A stretch of 64,000 nucleotides of DNA, taken from contig NGBS01000294.1 in assembly GCA_002245135.1 (NCBI GenBank), forward strand, positions 1 through 64,000. Reading direction: 5' to 3'. Source of the stretch: Proteromonas lacertae (Eukaryota > Sar > Bigyra > Opalinata > Proteromonadidae). The notes under the pieces were generated by a model. That model was not told the origin of the DNA. It saw only the letters and a program-made list of their open reading frames with translations, and did no database searches. Positions 35,867 to 49,289 of this stretch are shown here, piece after piece; the first letter of the stretch is position 1; each line of letters opens with the position of its first letter. Position numbers and translations under genes: made by a program.

Positions 35867-38800
35867 ATGAGATTATTTGCTTTATTGATATTGTTAAGTG
35901 TAATAAGTTCATTTGATGTAGGGTATTTTAAGAGAAATAGTGGAGATGAAAGATATATGAAAGTTATGGAATTATATGCTAAGAATGTCACAACAAATTC
36001 TTCGATAGAAATAAATATAGTGCCGTGTGATTATAGCACTCCAGGAAGGGAAAAAGTAGATAATTGTCTCAAGGAGTTGGTTGATAAGAAAATTACACTA
36101 ATATATGCTTATTGTGATAAGCACATATTAAGTACAGATGACAAATATTTAAATGATAATGATGTGCTAATTTGGTGTGTTAATACTTTCAATGTGGGTA
36201 TGTGTAAGAAACATCACATTATGGGAACTTCTCTAACCAACAGCATCAATATAAGTATATTTTATATAATATGGTTATCGTTTAGTTTCATTTATCATCA
36301 GTAATATTGGAGGATCTGCTGCATTTCTAGGTGGGAGTGACTCAGATGGAATAGATGAATTCTATCTACAAGATTTCGCTCCTGCACTAAAAGGGATGGG
36401 TTTAGCACTACTATTTAACACAACCACCACAACAGCTCAAGATATCACTGATTATATAGATGTCTTGAAGAAATACTATAATGATCATCCAGATGAAGCA
36501 ATCGTGACATTATCATCTATTAAAAATCCTACATTAATTCAACAGTTAGTAAATGGTATTAAAACAGCAGGAATTGATGCTGATCATCATACTTTATTTT
36601 ATCTTCAAAGTGGAATATTATCTACTGAAGTAGATACAATTGCAACTGGTGATGCTACATTTAAAGCTAATAATGAAGGAAATGTAGCGTTTAGAGCTTA
36701 TGATACAGTGATTGATAATGATGAATCGAGGTTTTATCAAGAAAAAATATATGATAGTTCAAATACAAAATCTGTGTCAATAGAAACATATCAGTATATA
36801 TTTATATATAATAATATATTTATAATAATTATAATAGTACTGGATTAATAAAATTACTGTTCTACGCTTTAAATTTAACAGTTGATGTAAATAATTTAAC
36901 AAATACCAGTCCATATACTTTACTCTCAATATTGAATGATGAAGTGATTAATTATGCAGGTGGAAATATATTGTTAGTACCAAACCATTATATTGTTACT
37001 ACTTACTATGGTTTTCAATATGTAACTGGCGGTGGTATTGAAACTGCGTTTGAAATCCCATATAGTTTGAGATTCGAGCCAAACTCAACATTTGGTGAAA
37101 TACAAACAGAAACTTGTAATTTTAAAATGAATGAAGATACAGGAATAAGTGCATTTGATACCATCAATGTGATATTAATACAGAATTTAACATCCTATCA
37201 TTGTTTCAATGAAAATGTGAATAGGAGAATGATTAATGCATTAGTAGATGAAGTGAATTTTCAAGGAGGAGTTTTAGGTAAACAATTACAATTCACATTT
37301 TATGAATTATCAAATGATAAAGATGTGTATTTACAAGCTGAAGAAATAGTTGAGATTTGTAATACGTCAAATATTCATACTATATTGTTATTATCCACTG
37401 TTGAAACAAGAGATGTAATATATAATACATTTGAAGAAGCATTTGACAATGAAGGTGATGATGATGATGATGTTTTTGACTATATGATATTTTATTATGG
37501 ACCAAATGAAGGTGAATTGTGTAAAGAGAAAATGATATTTGCAGGTGTGAGTCAATATAATTATGTTCAAACTGTAATGGATTATATATTAACTCAATCT
37601 TATGATTATATAATGATATTAGGTTCAGGTTATAAATATGGATTAGGAATGCAAAAAACTATAAAAGAACAGCTTTATACAAATGGATATAACTCAAGCC
37701 AAGTTGCTGTTTGGAATTTATTGAATGAAGATGATACACTAGACAATGTAAAACAAATTTTAACTACTAGAATTTTAGGCTTGAATAAGACAAACCTTCC
37801 TGTAATAGTAACAGCTGAAAAAGAGTTTCATTTTACATTATTTGAAGCAATGAAAGATTTAAAGATAGATGAAGAACATGGATATACAGTTTTTGTAATA
37901 ACTTTGGATATTATACAAGCACAATCAATTGGTTATAGTTATATAAATAACACAATTTATACAACACAATATTATACAGAAAATAAAGAATTTGTTAGTG
38001 ATGATCTATTCTTTTATGTACATAAGAAAATGATAAAAGAAGTTGGTACTTATATTCCAATATCTTCAGAAATGGTATTGTTATTTACAGTCTATCAACA
38101 GTGGAGAAGGTCTGTTGTTACAGCTGGAAATGAAAATCCAAAATTATATAGACAATTCCTATATCATCAAAAGACAGATGATCTTATATCTGGAACTTAT
38201 GAAATATATTATAATGGATATGGTCAAGCACCATTGTTTTTATTAAAAGTATATATTCTATTATTATAATTATTATAAAATAGCTACATGCTATTGATGA
38301 TTCTAATGCAACAATTGAAGTAGTGAGTAAAGATCCAATATCTAGAAGACCTTATACATATGTTAATCAAAAGAATAAAACATGTGATTGGAGATATCGT
38401 ATATAATAATAATAATATTTTATATATTTTTTTATATATAGCTGACAAGCCAATATTTGAAAGTTCAGTTTATAGAGTTGTTACATTGTTTTATTCAAAG
38501 AGTAAAGTAGGCGTAGAAGAATATAACAGTTTATTATTAATATTAGATTTAATCAATCAAGATGGTGGAATTAATGGTAAAGAATTGTTGTTAGAGTTTA
38601 CTAATTATGATGGAGATTATAAGAATATAGTTTCTGAAGCTGAAGGTGCTTTGAATAAATTTGGAGATAGTATTTTATGTTTTATTGGTGGAACTTCGTA
38701 TATATTTATTATCTATTTATATATATCCTTGTAGTAAAGAAGAATTTGATGCAGTAGATGATTTTCTAAAAGAACATGAATTATTATTGTTTTCAGTAGA

Positions 38801-41800
38801 TCCAGTTCCTGGTAATTTTGCCTATAGAAACATAATATTCGTATATAATAATTGTTTTTATTTTATTTGTGTTTAATAGATGAATTATGTATCAACTCAA
38901 TTTGTAGAATTTCAAATATATTGGTTATTAAGCAATTATGATAATTTCATGTTTATTGTTACTCCAAATATTACACCACTACTAAAAGCAGAATTAGAAT
39001 TTGTTCAAAGTTTATATCAATACTATAAGATCACTCCAATTAAAGAAACTATCTATTACAATGTTTCAACAATAAAATCAGTATTGAATGAAACAGTGTA
39101 TAGCTTAAATGATACAGCAGAAAAAGAGCCAGTAATGATTGTAACAGCATTAGATTCAGATACTATTGATTTCTTACAAGTGTATAATGATCTAAATATC
39201 GATCAAACAAGATTCCCTGTAGTTATATCTGATTATTCACAAGATATGTATAGTGAAGATAATCAACATTTATGGAAAGGACATTTTGCTTCTAAATTAT
39301 ATGATCAAAAAACAACTTATAAAGAAAATACACTTTTAAAAGATACAATTAATACATATAAAGGATCTGCTGAGACTAATATAAACCAGAGGTTTATACT
39401 TATGTATGATATATTCCAATTCTTTGCCTATGCAATTCCAAATGCAGAAAATGAAACTACAATAGCAGTAAAACAGAAAATGTACAATGCACAATTAGAT
39501 TTACCAGATGGACCAAAATCATTATATGCTACAAATTATGCGACAAGTCATTCGTTAGTATTTCATTTTGGTGATACAAAAGATGATGATGAGATAGTAA
39601 TGGATTTGTTTTATCCACTTGGTCAATTCCCATATCATTTCTTAGTATAATTTTTTTTAATCGTTTTATAAAAATAGACTAACCAAAAACAATATTATGT
39701 ATCTGATTTTAGTTATGGACAAGATATAGAGAAAACTGGAGCAAAGTATTATGGAATTGCTTTTTTATTTGAATTGAAAGATAGAAATCAACAAGGTTAT
39801 TCAGATTACTTATTTGTTAAGAGTAATATTGAATATGCAAATTATTATGGAGGTATAAAAGGAAAAAGAATTGTATATTTTATATCATTATATTATATTA
39901 TATCAAAATAGTATTCAGAATTATATCAATGTCCAGAAACAGTCGCAGAAGGTGCAGATCTTGTCTTTGATCTATATGAAAGAGGTTTTAATATAATCAT
40001 TGGTGGATGTGATGTAAGAAGAAGAGATTTAATAGTTGATAGGTTATTGCCATTAGAAATGATAATGTTTTATTTAGGTCCAGATACTGGAAATCATTGT
40101 AAAGAGAATGTATTTTATATGAATATGCATTTTACACAAGGAATTCAACCTGCATTATTGCATTTCTTATATACACAAAATGAAGATTTTGGATTTATTT
40201 ATTCATTAAAATCAAAGTTTGAAAGTGTTATTACATTTATCAATACTATGTTAGATGCTTGGAATGTTAAACCATCCTATTCAAAAGGTGTAAATAATGA
40301 AAATCGTAATGAAGAGCAAATATTAGAAAACTTCAAAATGGAAATGAGTAGGTTACATGAGAATTTAACAAATGGTGGAAATATCTTAGCAATTTTTGAA
40401 GATAGAGATTCAGAATTGTTCTTTGAATCACTATATGATTATGTGAAGAATTTGTATGGTGTAGATGCTGAAATTCAAGATTATTTCACTGTCTATATGA
40501 TTGATTTTTCACATACAACATTCAGAGAAAGACCAGAAACAGCAGAAGGTCATTATATTTACACTCCATTTGCATTTGATGATAGTAATATGAATATAGT
40601 AAACTACGAAAATAATTGGGATAAAGTAACGAATAAAAAACAATCTAGATATGTTGATGTATTAGCTGGAGTAACAACACAGTTTATATTACAAATCTTT
40701 CAAGATTCTAAATCTGATGATTATGAAGTGATGAGACAACAGATATATACAACTACATTAGATACAGCTATAGGAACATTGAGATTTGATGCTGAAAATA
40801 GATGTTATCAGAGTTTCTATATAGCCAAAGTAAATAAGAAAGGAGAAGTGTATGTCGAAAAGACAATAAGTACAGAATTTCCAGCTGAAACTTATCATGT
40901 TAATTTCAATAGATTATTCTTCGCAGTTTGTGATTGGAGAGATGCTAAGAAAGAAGTTATTAAAAGAGATATGATTAGATTTGGCTTGATATTACCAAAT
41001 AGTAAAGCAAACAGAGAAAGTGGAATTGAATTCTATCAAGGACTTTATACTGCAGTGAATAATTTCAATTTAAATGGAGGTATAGATGGTAAATATATTT
41101 TATTGAATATTGTTGGTGATAATAATGATCCAGACTATGCTGCATTACAAATGGAAAAGATGTATAATGAAACGAATATATTTATATTCTTTGGTGGTTG
41201 GACTAGTGAAATAAGAAAGAGTTTACATGAAGTTGCAGTTAAATATAATTGTCTGTTATTTTTCCCATCTAATTATGAAGGAGAAGAATGTTATTATAAT
41301 GGATTCTATGCTGGAATGCCTTATTCTAGTTATTATGCTATTGTGCCTCAGATCATGAGTAATAGTAACGGATATATTATTTTATTATATGGAACAGCTG
41401 TAAGAAGTGTCTATTTTGCTGAACATTTAAAAGAAGACTTAGAATATTTCAATATAGAATTGAATATGTTTACACAAATACCACCAGATATAACAGATTT
41501 AAAATATGCAGTAGAAAATATCAAGAAAATATGTCCAAAAGGAGCAATTATTATTTCATTGTTAGATGGATCAACTCGAATGAATTTATTATCAGAATTA
41601 TACAATGCTGATGCTAGACCACCATTGTTTGTTGTATATAATATTAATTTGGATGATACAATGGTGAGTGAATCAACATCTATAATAAACGATCAATATA
41701 TTTACGATTCATTTGTACATGATGATAGTAATGAAGATTTGACGAAATATGATAAGCTATTTAAGAATTTATTTACATTCATAAAAACTGCCAATTATTT

Positions 41801-44800
41801 AATTGCAAGAGGTATTGCATTAGGTGAAATATTATTTAAAACTTTTGAATTAACACTGACTAGAGATAATGGAAATTTCACTTATGATAATTTAAGAAAG
41901 AATATTTATGATGTTGAAACTAATACTGTCTTGGGGACTTTGGTATTTGGTGAAAATAATAATTTAAAGAATATTTTATCACTAGAAAGAGCAGAAATTG
42001 ATGAAAATGGAGAATTTGACAGTGTTGCTGTTTATCAAACTAAAATACCAATAACAAATCGTCCTTTTGGTAATATAATCCGAACAGAAACTATAAAGAG
42101 ATGTAATTTAAGGTACAGTGATACAAAAGAAGAAATAAATTACAAAAGAATTGCTTTGTTATTCTCAACAACAGGAACTATGAAAACAACTCATGCAAGA
42201 GCTATTTATAGTGCTTTAACAGCCTTAAGAGAGTTATACGATGAAGATTTGATTAATGGTGAAGTATTATTATTGAAATTAGTGAATTTTGATTCGGATG
42301 AGGCAAAATTAGAGGAAGAAATGAAAAAACTAAGAGATGATAATTCAATTGTCGCATATGTTGGTTGTACAGGTGCTGAATGTCGTTCAACTGCACAAAG
42401 TGAAGCAGAGTTAACAGGAAGATTGTTCTTTTATCCAAGATCCTCTACAGGTGAACAATGCAGCTACTATACATTCACTACATCAATTGTTCCAAATCAA
42501 TATGTGACTAGATTGATGGAATATTTAATCACCACTGATTATAATTCCTTTATTTATATAATTGGTCAAAATAGACCAACAATTATTAATTTAATGGATA
42601 TAATTGATGATGCAGCAAAGGGATTATTTACACCTCAAGGTAGATATTTAGTAGATGAAAATAATCCTATTTCTAGTTCACTAGTAAATAGTATAATCCA
42701 AGAGAAAATAAGTGAAGGTGGAATAATTTTAACTGTATTTACCACTGTAAATTATTTAGTTCAATTTTTACAATATGTTTATCGAGCTCATATAGATTAT
42801 AATAAAATAGCAATTGTTGATTGTATTACTGAAGTAGAAGATACAGACATAATACCATCAAATTATAAAGACAATTTATATAAGTTTTCTAGATATATGT
42901 ATGATGTAGATACTGAAGATAATAAGAATTTTAAAGATAAACTGTTCTTATATACAGGTGAAACTTATACCACAAGTTTAGCTGAAAGTACCTATGCTTC
43001 AATCAAATTATATGCAAAAGCAGCTAGAGATGCAAAGACATTCAATTCAACAATAGTAAAGTCAAAAGTTTACGGTAATTCAATTACTAGTGGTAGTGGT
43101 AAAGTGACTGTAGATGCATCTGGTTATGTAACATCTCCATTCTTTGTTTCAAAGTATTCTGCTAGTACAAATACATGGAGTACAGTGTATTCGAAGTATG
43201 ATACACAAACACCACAACCTTGGAGTTGGAATTTAAAATCATCTTATGGATATATGTGTAGTTTTGCTGATGGTATAATTAAAGATAAATATCAAGTACC
43301 TGTACAACGTACTGTATTAATAGCAAGTTTAACTGGTGATTTAAGTATCAATACAAAAGGATTAGTGGATGTATATCAAATGACAATTAATAAGATTAAT
43401 GACAATAATGGAGGTGTTGGTGGTTATACATTAAAAGCTGATGTTTATGATATTCAATCAAATACTGAATATTGTAAAGCAAATGTAGGAAACTATATAA
43501 AAGAGAATCAACCCTTAGTTGTATTTGCACAATTAACAGCTGAATGTTATAATTATGTAAAAGATAGTTTTGATACTATCTTATTCTTTGAATTGAATGA
43601 AAAAGAACAGAATTTCTGCAAAGAGAATGTGATGGTTTCTGTACAACATCCAACCTTCTTAGATAATATAATTGAAGTAATTAGAAGTAGATTCTATCGT
43701 GCAGTAATGATAATAGTTGATGTAGAGAATAATCAATACAATATAAATGCTGAATATATGATGAATTATATGAAGAAATACTATATTCCCTTTGGTAATT
43801 ATACATATTCATCAACTAGAGATGGAAGAAATACAAGAGAATTGTTGAATGTATTTAACACTATTTATTATGGATTATATATAAATTCAACAATTAATAA
43901 TGAAGCTAGCAATGATCAAGGATTAATTATCCATTTTGGTCCAGCAGATAGTTTTAAATTTTTAGTTGAAACTCTTCAAAGTTCAAGTGAATTATCGAAT
44001 AGTAAACATAAATTATTAGTGATGGAACATCAACATTTAATTCGTACTTTTGATTTGAATGGATTGAAAGAGTATGAAGCTTTAGAATTCTATGATTCTG
44101 ATTCAAGTGATGAATTAAATGTAAATTTCAAAAATGAAATATATCAAAGAATCCAACAAGGAACATTTGTATCTGATTTGATGATTCGTACTTACAGTTC
44201 AATCAATTTATGGTCAGAAGCAATACAAAGTTTACCAAAGAATATGATTGTTAATGATAATAAAGTAGCTGATGTATCATTGAAGAATGTAAGAGATGCA
44301 ATAATCAAAATACAATTCAATTCACCAGAAGGTTTGGTTTATTTTGCTAAAAATCAGTATTTATCTAGGATTCCTAAGTTATTTAAATATACACACAATG
44401 AAACTTCTAAATCATATATTAGAACATTAAGTTATTTTGCTTTAAATGCGATAGAACCAGAAGCTTATTCAATGCCATCTTCTTCTCAATATCGATTATG
44501 TGATTTTACTGATGATAATATATTGAATGATGGAACAGTAAGTGCTTATCAAATAGCAGTAATCTTGTCATTGACTGGCAAGAATAAAAAGAAAGAAATT
44601 CCAATCTTTGAAGCAGTTAGAACTGCAATTAAATTGATAAATAAAGAAACTGGTTATTTAATCAATAGATATATTTCGATGGATTTATTTGATGCTAAAT
44701 CTAGTGATGATAATTACCTCAGTATAACATCAGATATAATACAAGATAAACTGAACAATAATCAATATGCTTATGTATTTGCTGGTTATTTCCCAGAAAC

Positions 44801-47800
44801 ATTCGATCAATTAGCTCCATTATTTACAGAAACAACAAAATTGCTATTCTTCTTAGGAAAACCATTAGGAATGAAATGTTATTCAGATGCAATAGCAATC
44901 CATCCACACCCTTCAATGATAGTCCAATCTACAATAAGAAGACTATTAGAATTAAGTTCAAGTGCTTATTTAATCCATTCTGATGATACATATTGTAATA
45001 GAATCGCTGATTTAATGACTTTGACTATGCAAAGATTAATTATTACAGCAAATGGTAATATAATCTATAATAAGAATAGTAATCGATTATTAAATGATAT
45101 TGAAAGAGCTTTGCCGAATGGAGGATATATCATATTTGTAAGTGATATAGAAGATGATATATATGATTTCTATAAGAAGATATGTAGTTCAAAAGTAATA
45201 AAACCACCAAGTTATACAATAATCAATGTATTATTAGATGAGAATATGGTAGTAAATATCATTAGTCAAAACAGTGTAAGTTGTTTGAATGGTCATATTA
45301 TAATGGGAAGTTATTTTGAATCATTGAGTTCAAGTAACACAAATCTATTAGATACAATTCCATCCAATTCTGAGATGTTTAATATGAATTATCACATTAA
45401 TTGTGGTTCTTTATTCCCATCTACTGATATAGAATCTGCATTTGCTACTGTTGAACTATGGAAATACTTTATAAAGAAGAATAATGTATTTGGTAAAGCA
45501 GAAGGAAGTGCTGATATATATCATTATTTTATCACATTACCATCTGGTGAAAGTGATATAAGTGTAAGTAATTTTTGTAGTAGAAAGATCTACAGTGGAA
45601 CATTCAATGAAAATAGTCAAATAATCGTTAATTGGGGACCTACAGTCACATTTAAGCCTAGTGTATATAGTGAATACAATACCAGTGAAATTGGTTTAGT
45701 ATGTGATTTCAGTGATAAAAACAAAGGTGCAAGATATGATGAAAATCCAATAATTATCTCATTTATCCATGAAAAAGATTTAGGAGGAAGAACTGAAAGA
45801 TATAATGCATTAATTCAAAATATGATCATCAATAATATGAATGATTTAGGAGGAATATTAGGTAGGAAATTAGCAGCTAATCATACTTGGGTAACTATCA
45901 GTGATGCTTATAGAAATATAAGAGATATAGTTGAAGTAGGAAGATCGAAATTTTTATTTGGATGTATTACTTCTGAATGTAGAACTGAAGTAAATAGATA
46001 TTTATCGAATCATATGGATTATTTGTACTTCTTTACAGGCAGAGATGATGGAATTCAATGTAGTAATAATGTAATAACAACAGGTTTAGGAATGACAGCT
46101 AAAATTGTTACATTTGTAGAATATATTAAGACAATGCAATTGGAATATTTATATATTATAGGACCAGATAGAAATTCAAGTTATACTGAGATATATATAA
46201 TAGAAAAAGCTTTGAAATTAACATCAATGAAATTATTAGATTATAAACTCTTCTCTGCTTTCAATACAATTGATGTAGCAACTGCCATAAAAGCAATAGA
46301 AGATGAATTAAATGATGTTGATAGAATAGCAGTAGTGAATCTCTTTGTCGCTTATGAGAATAATCAATTAACACCAACATTTGTAGCTAGTACAAAATGG
46401 ACTTCAATGATTATGTTCTATATGAAATATGATCCATTAGATATTGATTCAAAGTATCGTGTTTCAATCAGTGGAAGTTATGTAATTACCTCTTATTCAA
46501 GTGTAATATCCAACACAGCGTCAGGTGCATTTCAATACTTGACAAAGAGTGAATATCAGAATGCAATTGAGTTGAATGAAATCATTGAAAGTAGTTATAG
46601 TTCAGTAAATATATTAAAATTAGCAATGGAATATTCAGCAGATTATGATAGAGAAAATGCATTACCAGGTAGTGATTATGTAAAATTGAGTTTAAAGTAT
46701 GTAAATTATGATAGTCCTTCAGGTATATTTTCAATCAAAGATAATAATCATGCAAATAAGAATATCTATATATTGAGATTATCAAGTGATAATGAAATTC
46801 AAGTCTTTCCATCTCAAGGAATGGAATATTCAATGGATAATAATATGACATATATCGATGATAAAGAAAATTGTGAATTTGCCAAGAAAATGGAAGTTTA
46901 TGATGTAGATAAAACAATGGAATATATAGTAATTGGATTTACATTATTGAATGTAATATTATGCCTTCTATTCGGTTTAATTGTATATGTCTATCGACAT
47001 AGCCGAATAATCAAAAGTGCCAGTCCTTTGTTCTTATTCTATACTTTATTATCTTTAGTAATATTGAGTTGCTGTGGTAATATTTTTACTCAATTACCAA
47101 CAGAAGAATATATCTGTGAATTACGTATTTGGTGTTTAAGTTTATCAATTGATTTTGTGTTTAGTATAATGTTTTGTAAAGCTTGGAGAATTCATCGTTT
47201 ATTTAATAATAAAGAATTACAGAGAGTGAAAGTGTCTAATACAATGTTATTGAAGATGATTGGAATGATATTAATAGTTCAAATCATTTATTTATTGTTA
47301 TGGACATTTATTGAACCATCCGAACCTAGTTTGAGATTTTCCTCAGGATTTTCAACCTATTTAAGTGATATATATCTACAAGAATGTAGTTCAAGTATTC
47401 CCTTTGTAGTAATTCAATTATTTGTGATAGTAATAATCTTTATATGGGGTGGAAAACTAGCTTGGGGAGTGAGAAAAGCTTCAGCTGAATTTAATGAATC
47501 AATGTCATTAATGTCAACCATTGGTTTAATGTTAATAATGGGTATAATATTAGTTCCATTAGATTATTTAATGGCTGATGATCCTGATACATTGGTGTTA
47601 TTGAGAAGTTTAGGAATTGAGATTGGTGTATTTGGAATAATCTTATTACAATTCTCATCAAAAGTGATTTATGTTTGGAAAGTAGAAATGAGTACAACAT
47701 TTGGATCTTCATCGTTAGGAAGTAGTGGAAATAGTAGTGGAAGTCGGTATATATATATATTTATATATTATGTATTAAAATAGAGCTAAAAGTCAAGCTT

Positions 47801-48003
47801 TAAAACGAGCTGCAGCAAGAGGAAGATTTACACTTCATCCAAAGATATTGAATTATTGTGCTATTTCCATTGCTACAATCTCTGAATCTGATAGATTTTT
47901 CGAAGAGAAGTTGAATCTTCATAGTTCAATTCGTGTTCATAACAGCAGTAGTATATCAAGACAAAATACTTCTAAAATATCAGCTCAAGATCCAGTTTTA
48001 TAG
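35867..48003 (+). CDS. Class C (GABA-B-like) 7TM receptor with about nine tandem ligand-binding domains
   Basis: About ten exons, roughly 3,900 aa. A signal peptide (MRLFALLILLSVISSFDVG) precedes about nine periplasmic-binding-protein type I modules starting near 35930, 37165, 38440, 39750, 40970, 42140, 43310, 44540 and 45740. Several open like ABC-type amide/urea-binding proteins: FGLILPNSKANRESG with NLNGGIDGK, then GGWTSEIRKSL and PSNYEGEECYYNGFY (about 41190-41320), the UrtA/AmiC-type signature; others keep GPNEGELC or GPDTGNHC. Then a Cys-bearing linker and seven membrane helices (about 46920-47680) with class C features: FGLIVYVYRHSRIIKSASP, CELRIWCLSLSIDFVFSIMFCKAWRIHRLF and LVPLDYLMADDP. 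The Ser-rich tail ends at TAG 48001-48003. It probably senses small nutrients at the cell surface through G proteins; the ligand is unknown. Confidence 0.9.
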
Positions 48004-48128
48004 TTTATATATATAATGATAAATGTTTTTTTTTGATAATTAAAATATACTTTCAGATTTAATTAATATTTAGTTTAAATGATTTTATACTATATTGTTT
48101 ATAAATGGTGTTTGTTTTATGCCTGAGT

Positions 48129-48151
48129 TGCAGAAAGGACGTCCTTCTGCA
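48129..48151. repeat. Near-perfect palindrome centred on GGACGTCC
   Basis: TGCAGAA and TTCTGCA arms flank a GGACGTCC core with one extra A on the left arm. It is the most GC-rich local spot in an AT-rich flank, about 130 bp after the receptor stop. Confidence 0.8.
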
Positions 48152-48249
48152 GCCGTATCCTCCTTATACTCTTTTGTTATTTCTTTTCGTTTTTTTTAAA
48201 ATAAGAAGCAAAAATAATCATTCACTAATCAATAGATATCAATATGACG

Positions 48250-48277
48250 AATTGTACTCCTGCCCTACTGTACAATT
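48250..48277. repeat. Inverted repeat AATTGTAC...GTACAATT
   Basis: Perfect 8-bp arms around a 12-nt, C-rich loop (48258-48269). It could form a hairpin in RNA or mark a binding site. Lies 100 bp after the preceding palindrome. Confidence 0.75.
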
Positions 48278-48508
48278 AACAAAAATATATATTGTTATTC
48301 ATTTAAACTATTTATTTATATATTGTAATTGTATTTAATTATTTTCGTTCATTTTTTTATCCAAAATTATATCTAATTAATAATATTAATAATTACTTCT
48401 AGTCACGATATATTACATTTACAATAACTCAAACAAATGATGTATAACAATTATTATTGAAACAACAAATCACACAAACAAAAATAACAGAAAATAATTA
48501 TTTGAATA

Positions 48509-48772
48509 ATGTTTTGTAGAAAGTGAAAATATACTTAAGAAATAGATTAAGTATAAAACAATTAACAACATATTACGTATTAAATTCTATTTATTTAATG
48601 AAAAAAGAAAAATGAAAAAGTCATTCAATTAGAGGAGGAGAATGAAAGTAATGGAAAGATTTCCACAAGTACAACTATAAAAACGCAAAAGAAGAATGAA
48701 GAAATAATATTAAAAGCTCAACAAAGAAGACAAGCCAAAATTAACATTCAACAATCCAAATCACCATATTAA
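48509..48772 (+). CDS. Possible small spliced gene (~69 aa)
   Basis: ATG 48509 starts a short frame that joins in phase through a 23-nt and a 31-nt GT-AG intron to an exon reading EKVIQLEEENESNGK and ending QQSKSPY, TAA 48770-48772. The product is charged and probably helical or coiled. The first intron is shorter than usual here and the second ends AAG instead of TAG, so the model is weak; the last exon (about 48606-48772) is the better supported part. Confidence 0.3.
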
Positions 48773-48855
48773 AAGATTATATTATTATGATGGAATTATA
48801 TAGAAGCAAAAAAAATATTTAAATTACTTGTTATATTATAAAAGTGGTTTGAATA

Positions 48856-49180
48856 TTAATCTGTTTTTTCTTTTGGACTGTCATTCCCTTGAATAAAATC
48901 ATCAATAATTTTGTTTATTTCATTGCTCATTGATGATAATTCTTCCTATTATATTCATAATAAATTAACAATACTAAATCTTCTTCATTAACAACTTTAG
49001 CTGGGCATAAATATTCAAATAATGCATTGAATATACACATATATATCAAAAATAAACTAACTATAAAACTAACAAACAGAAAAGGATGTATGTCCCACAG
49101 AGTTATAATCGATTTAATCTATTTATATATTGATAAAATATAAATCATACAATGAAAACTACTGTATCTTGAAATTCCAT
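48856..49180 (-). CDS. Small single-pass membrane protein (87 aa)
   Basis: Three exons joined by typical GTAT...TAG introns of about 30 nt, with an in-frame total of 87 codons and TAA. The product begins MEFQDTVVFIIKSIITLWD, has one strong membrane helix (PFLFVSFIVSLFLIYMCIF) and an acidic, helical cytosolic tail (VVNEEDLEELSSMSNEINKI). No family recognised. The clean splicing and amphipathic layout support a real gene. It was easily missed because each exon is under 150 nt. Confidence 0.55.
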
Positions 49181-49289
49181 CTATCATATAAGCAAAGAAA
49201 TTTAGATAATGAAATTAGATTCGTTTCATTTTGATTGAAAAAATATATTCGTTATTCGTTTCATTTTTTTTATGAAATTTAACTAAGAA

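Larger units (their letters stand above)
48004..48508. other. 3' flank of the receptor gene with two hairpin-forming sequences
   Basis: No convincing coding region. A plus-strand frame near 48105-48338 is hydrophobic by AT bias only. The stretch includes a short GC-richer island around 48120-48160 and two inverted repeats listed separately. Confidence 0.5.

Noticed and set aside
48105-48338. Plus-strand hydrophobic frame of 77 codons
   Set aside because: Composition follows T-rich DNA and it contains the palindromes; no splice or motif support.
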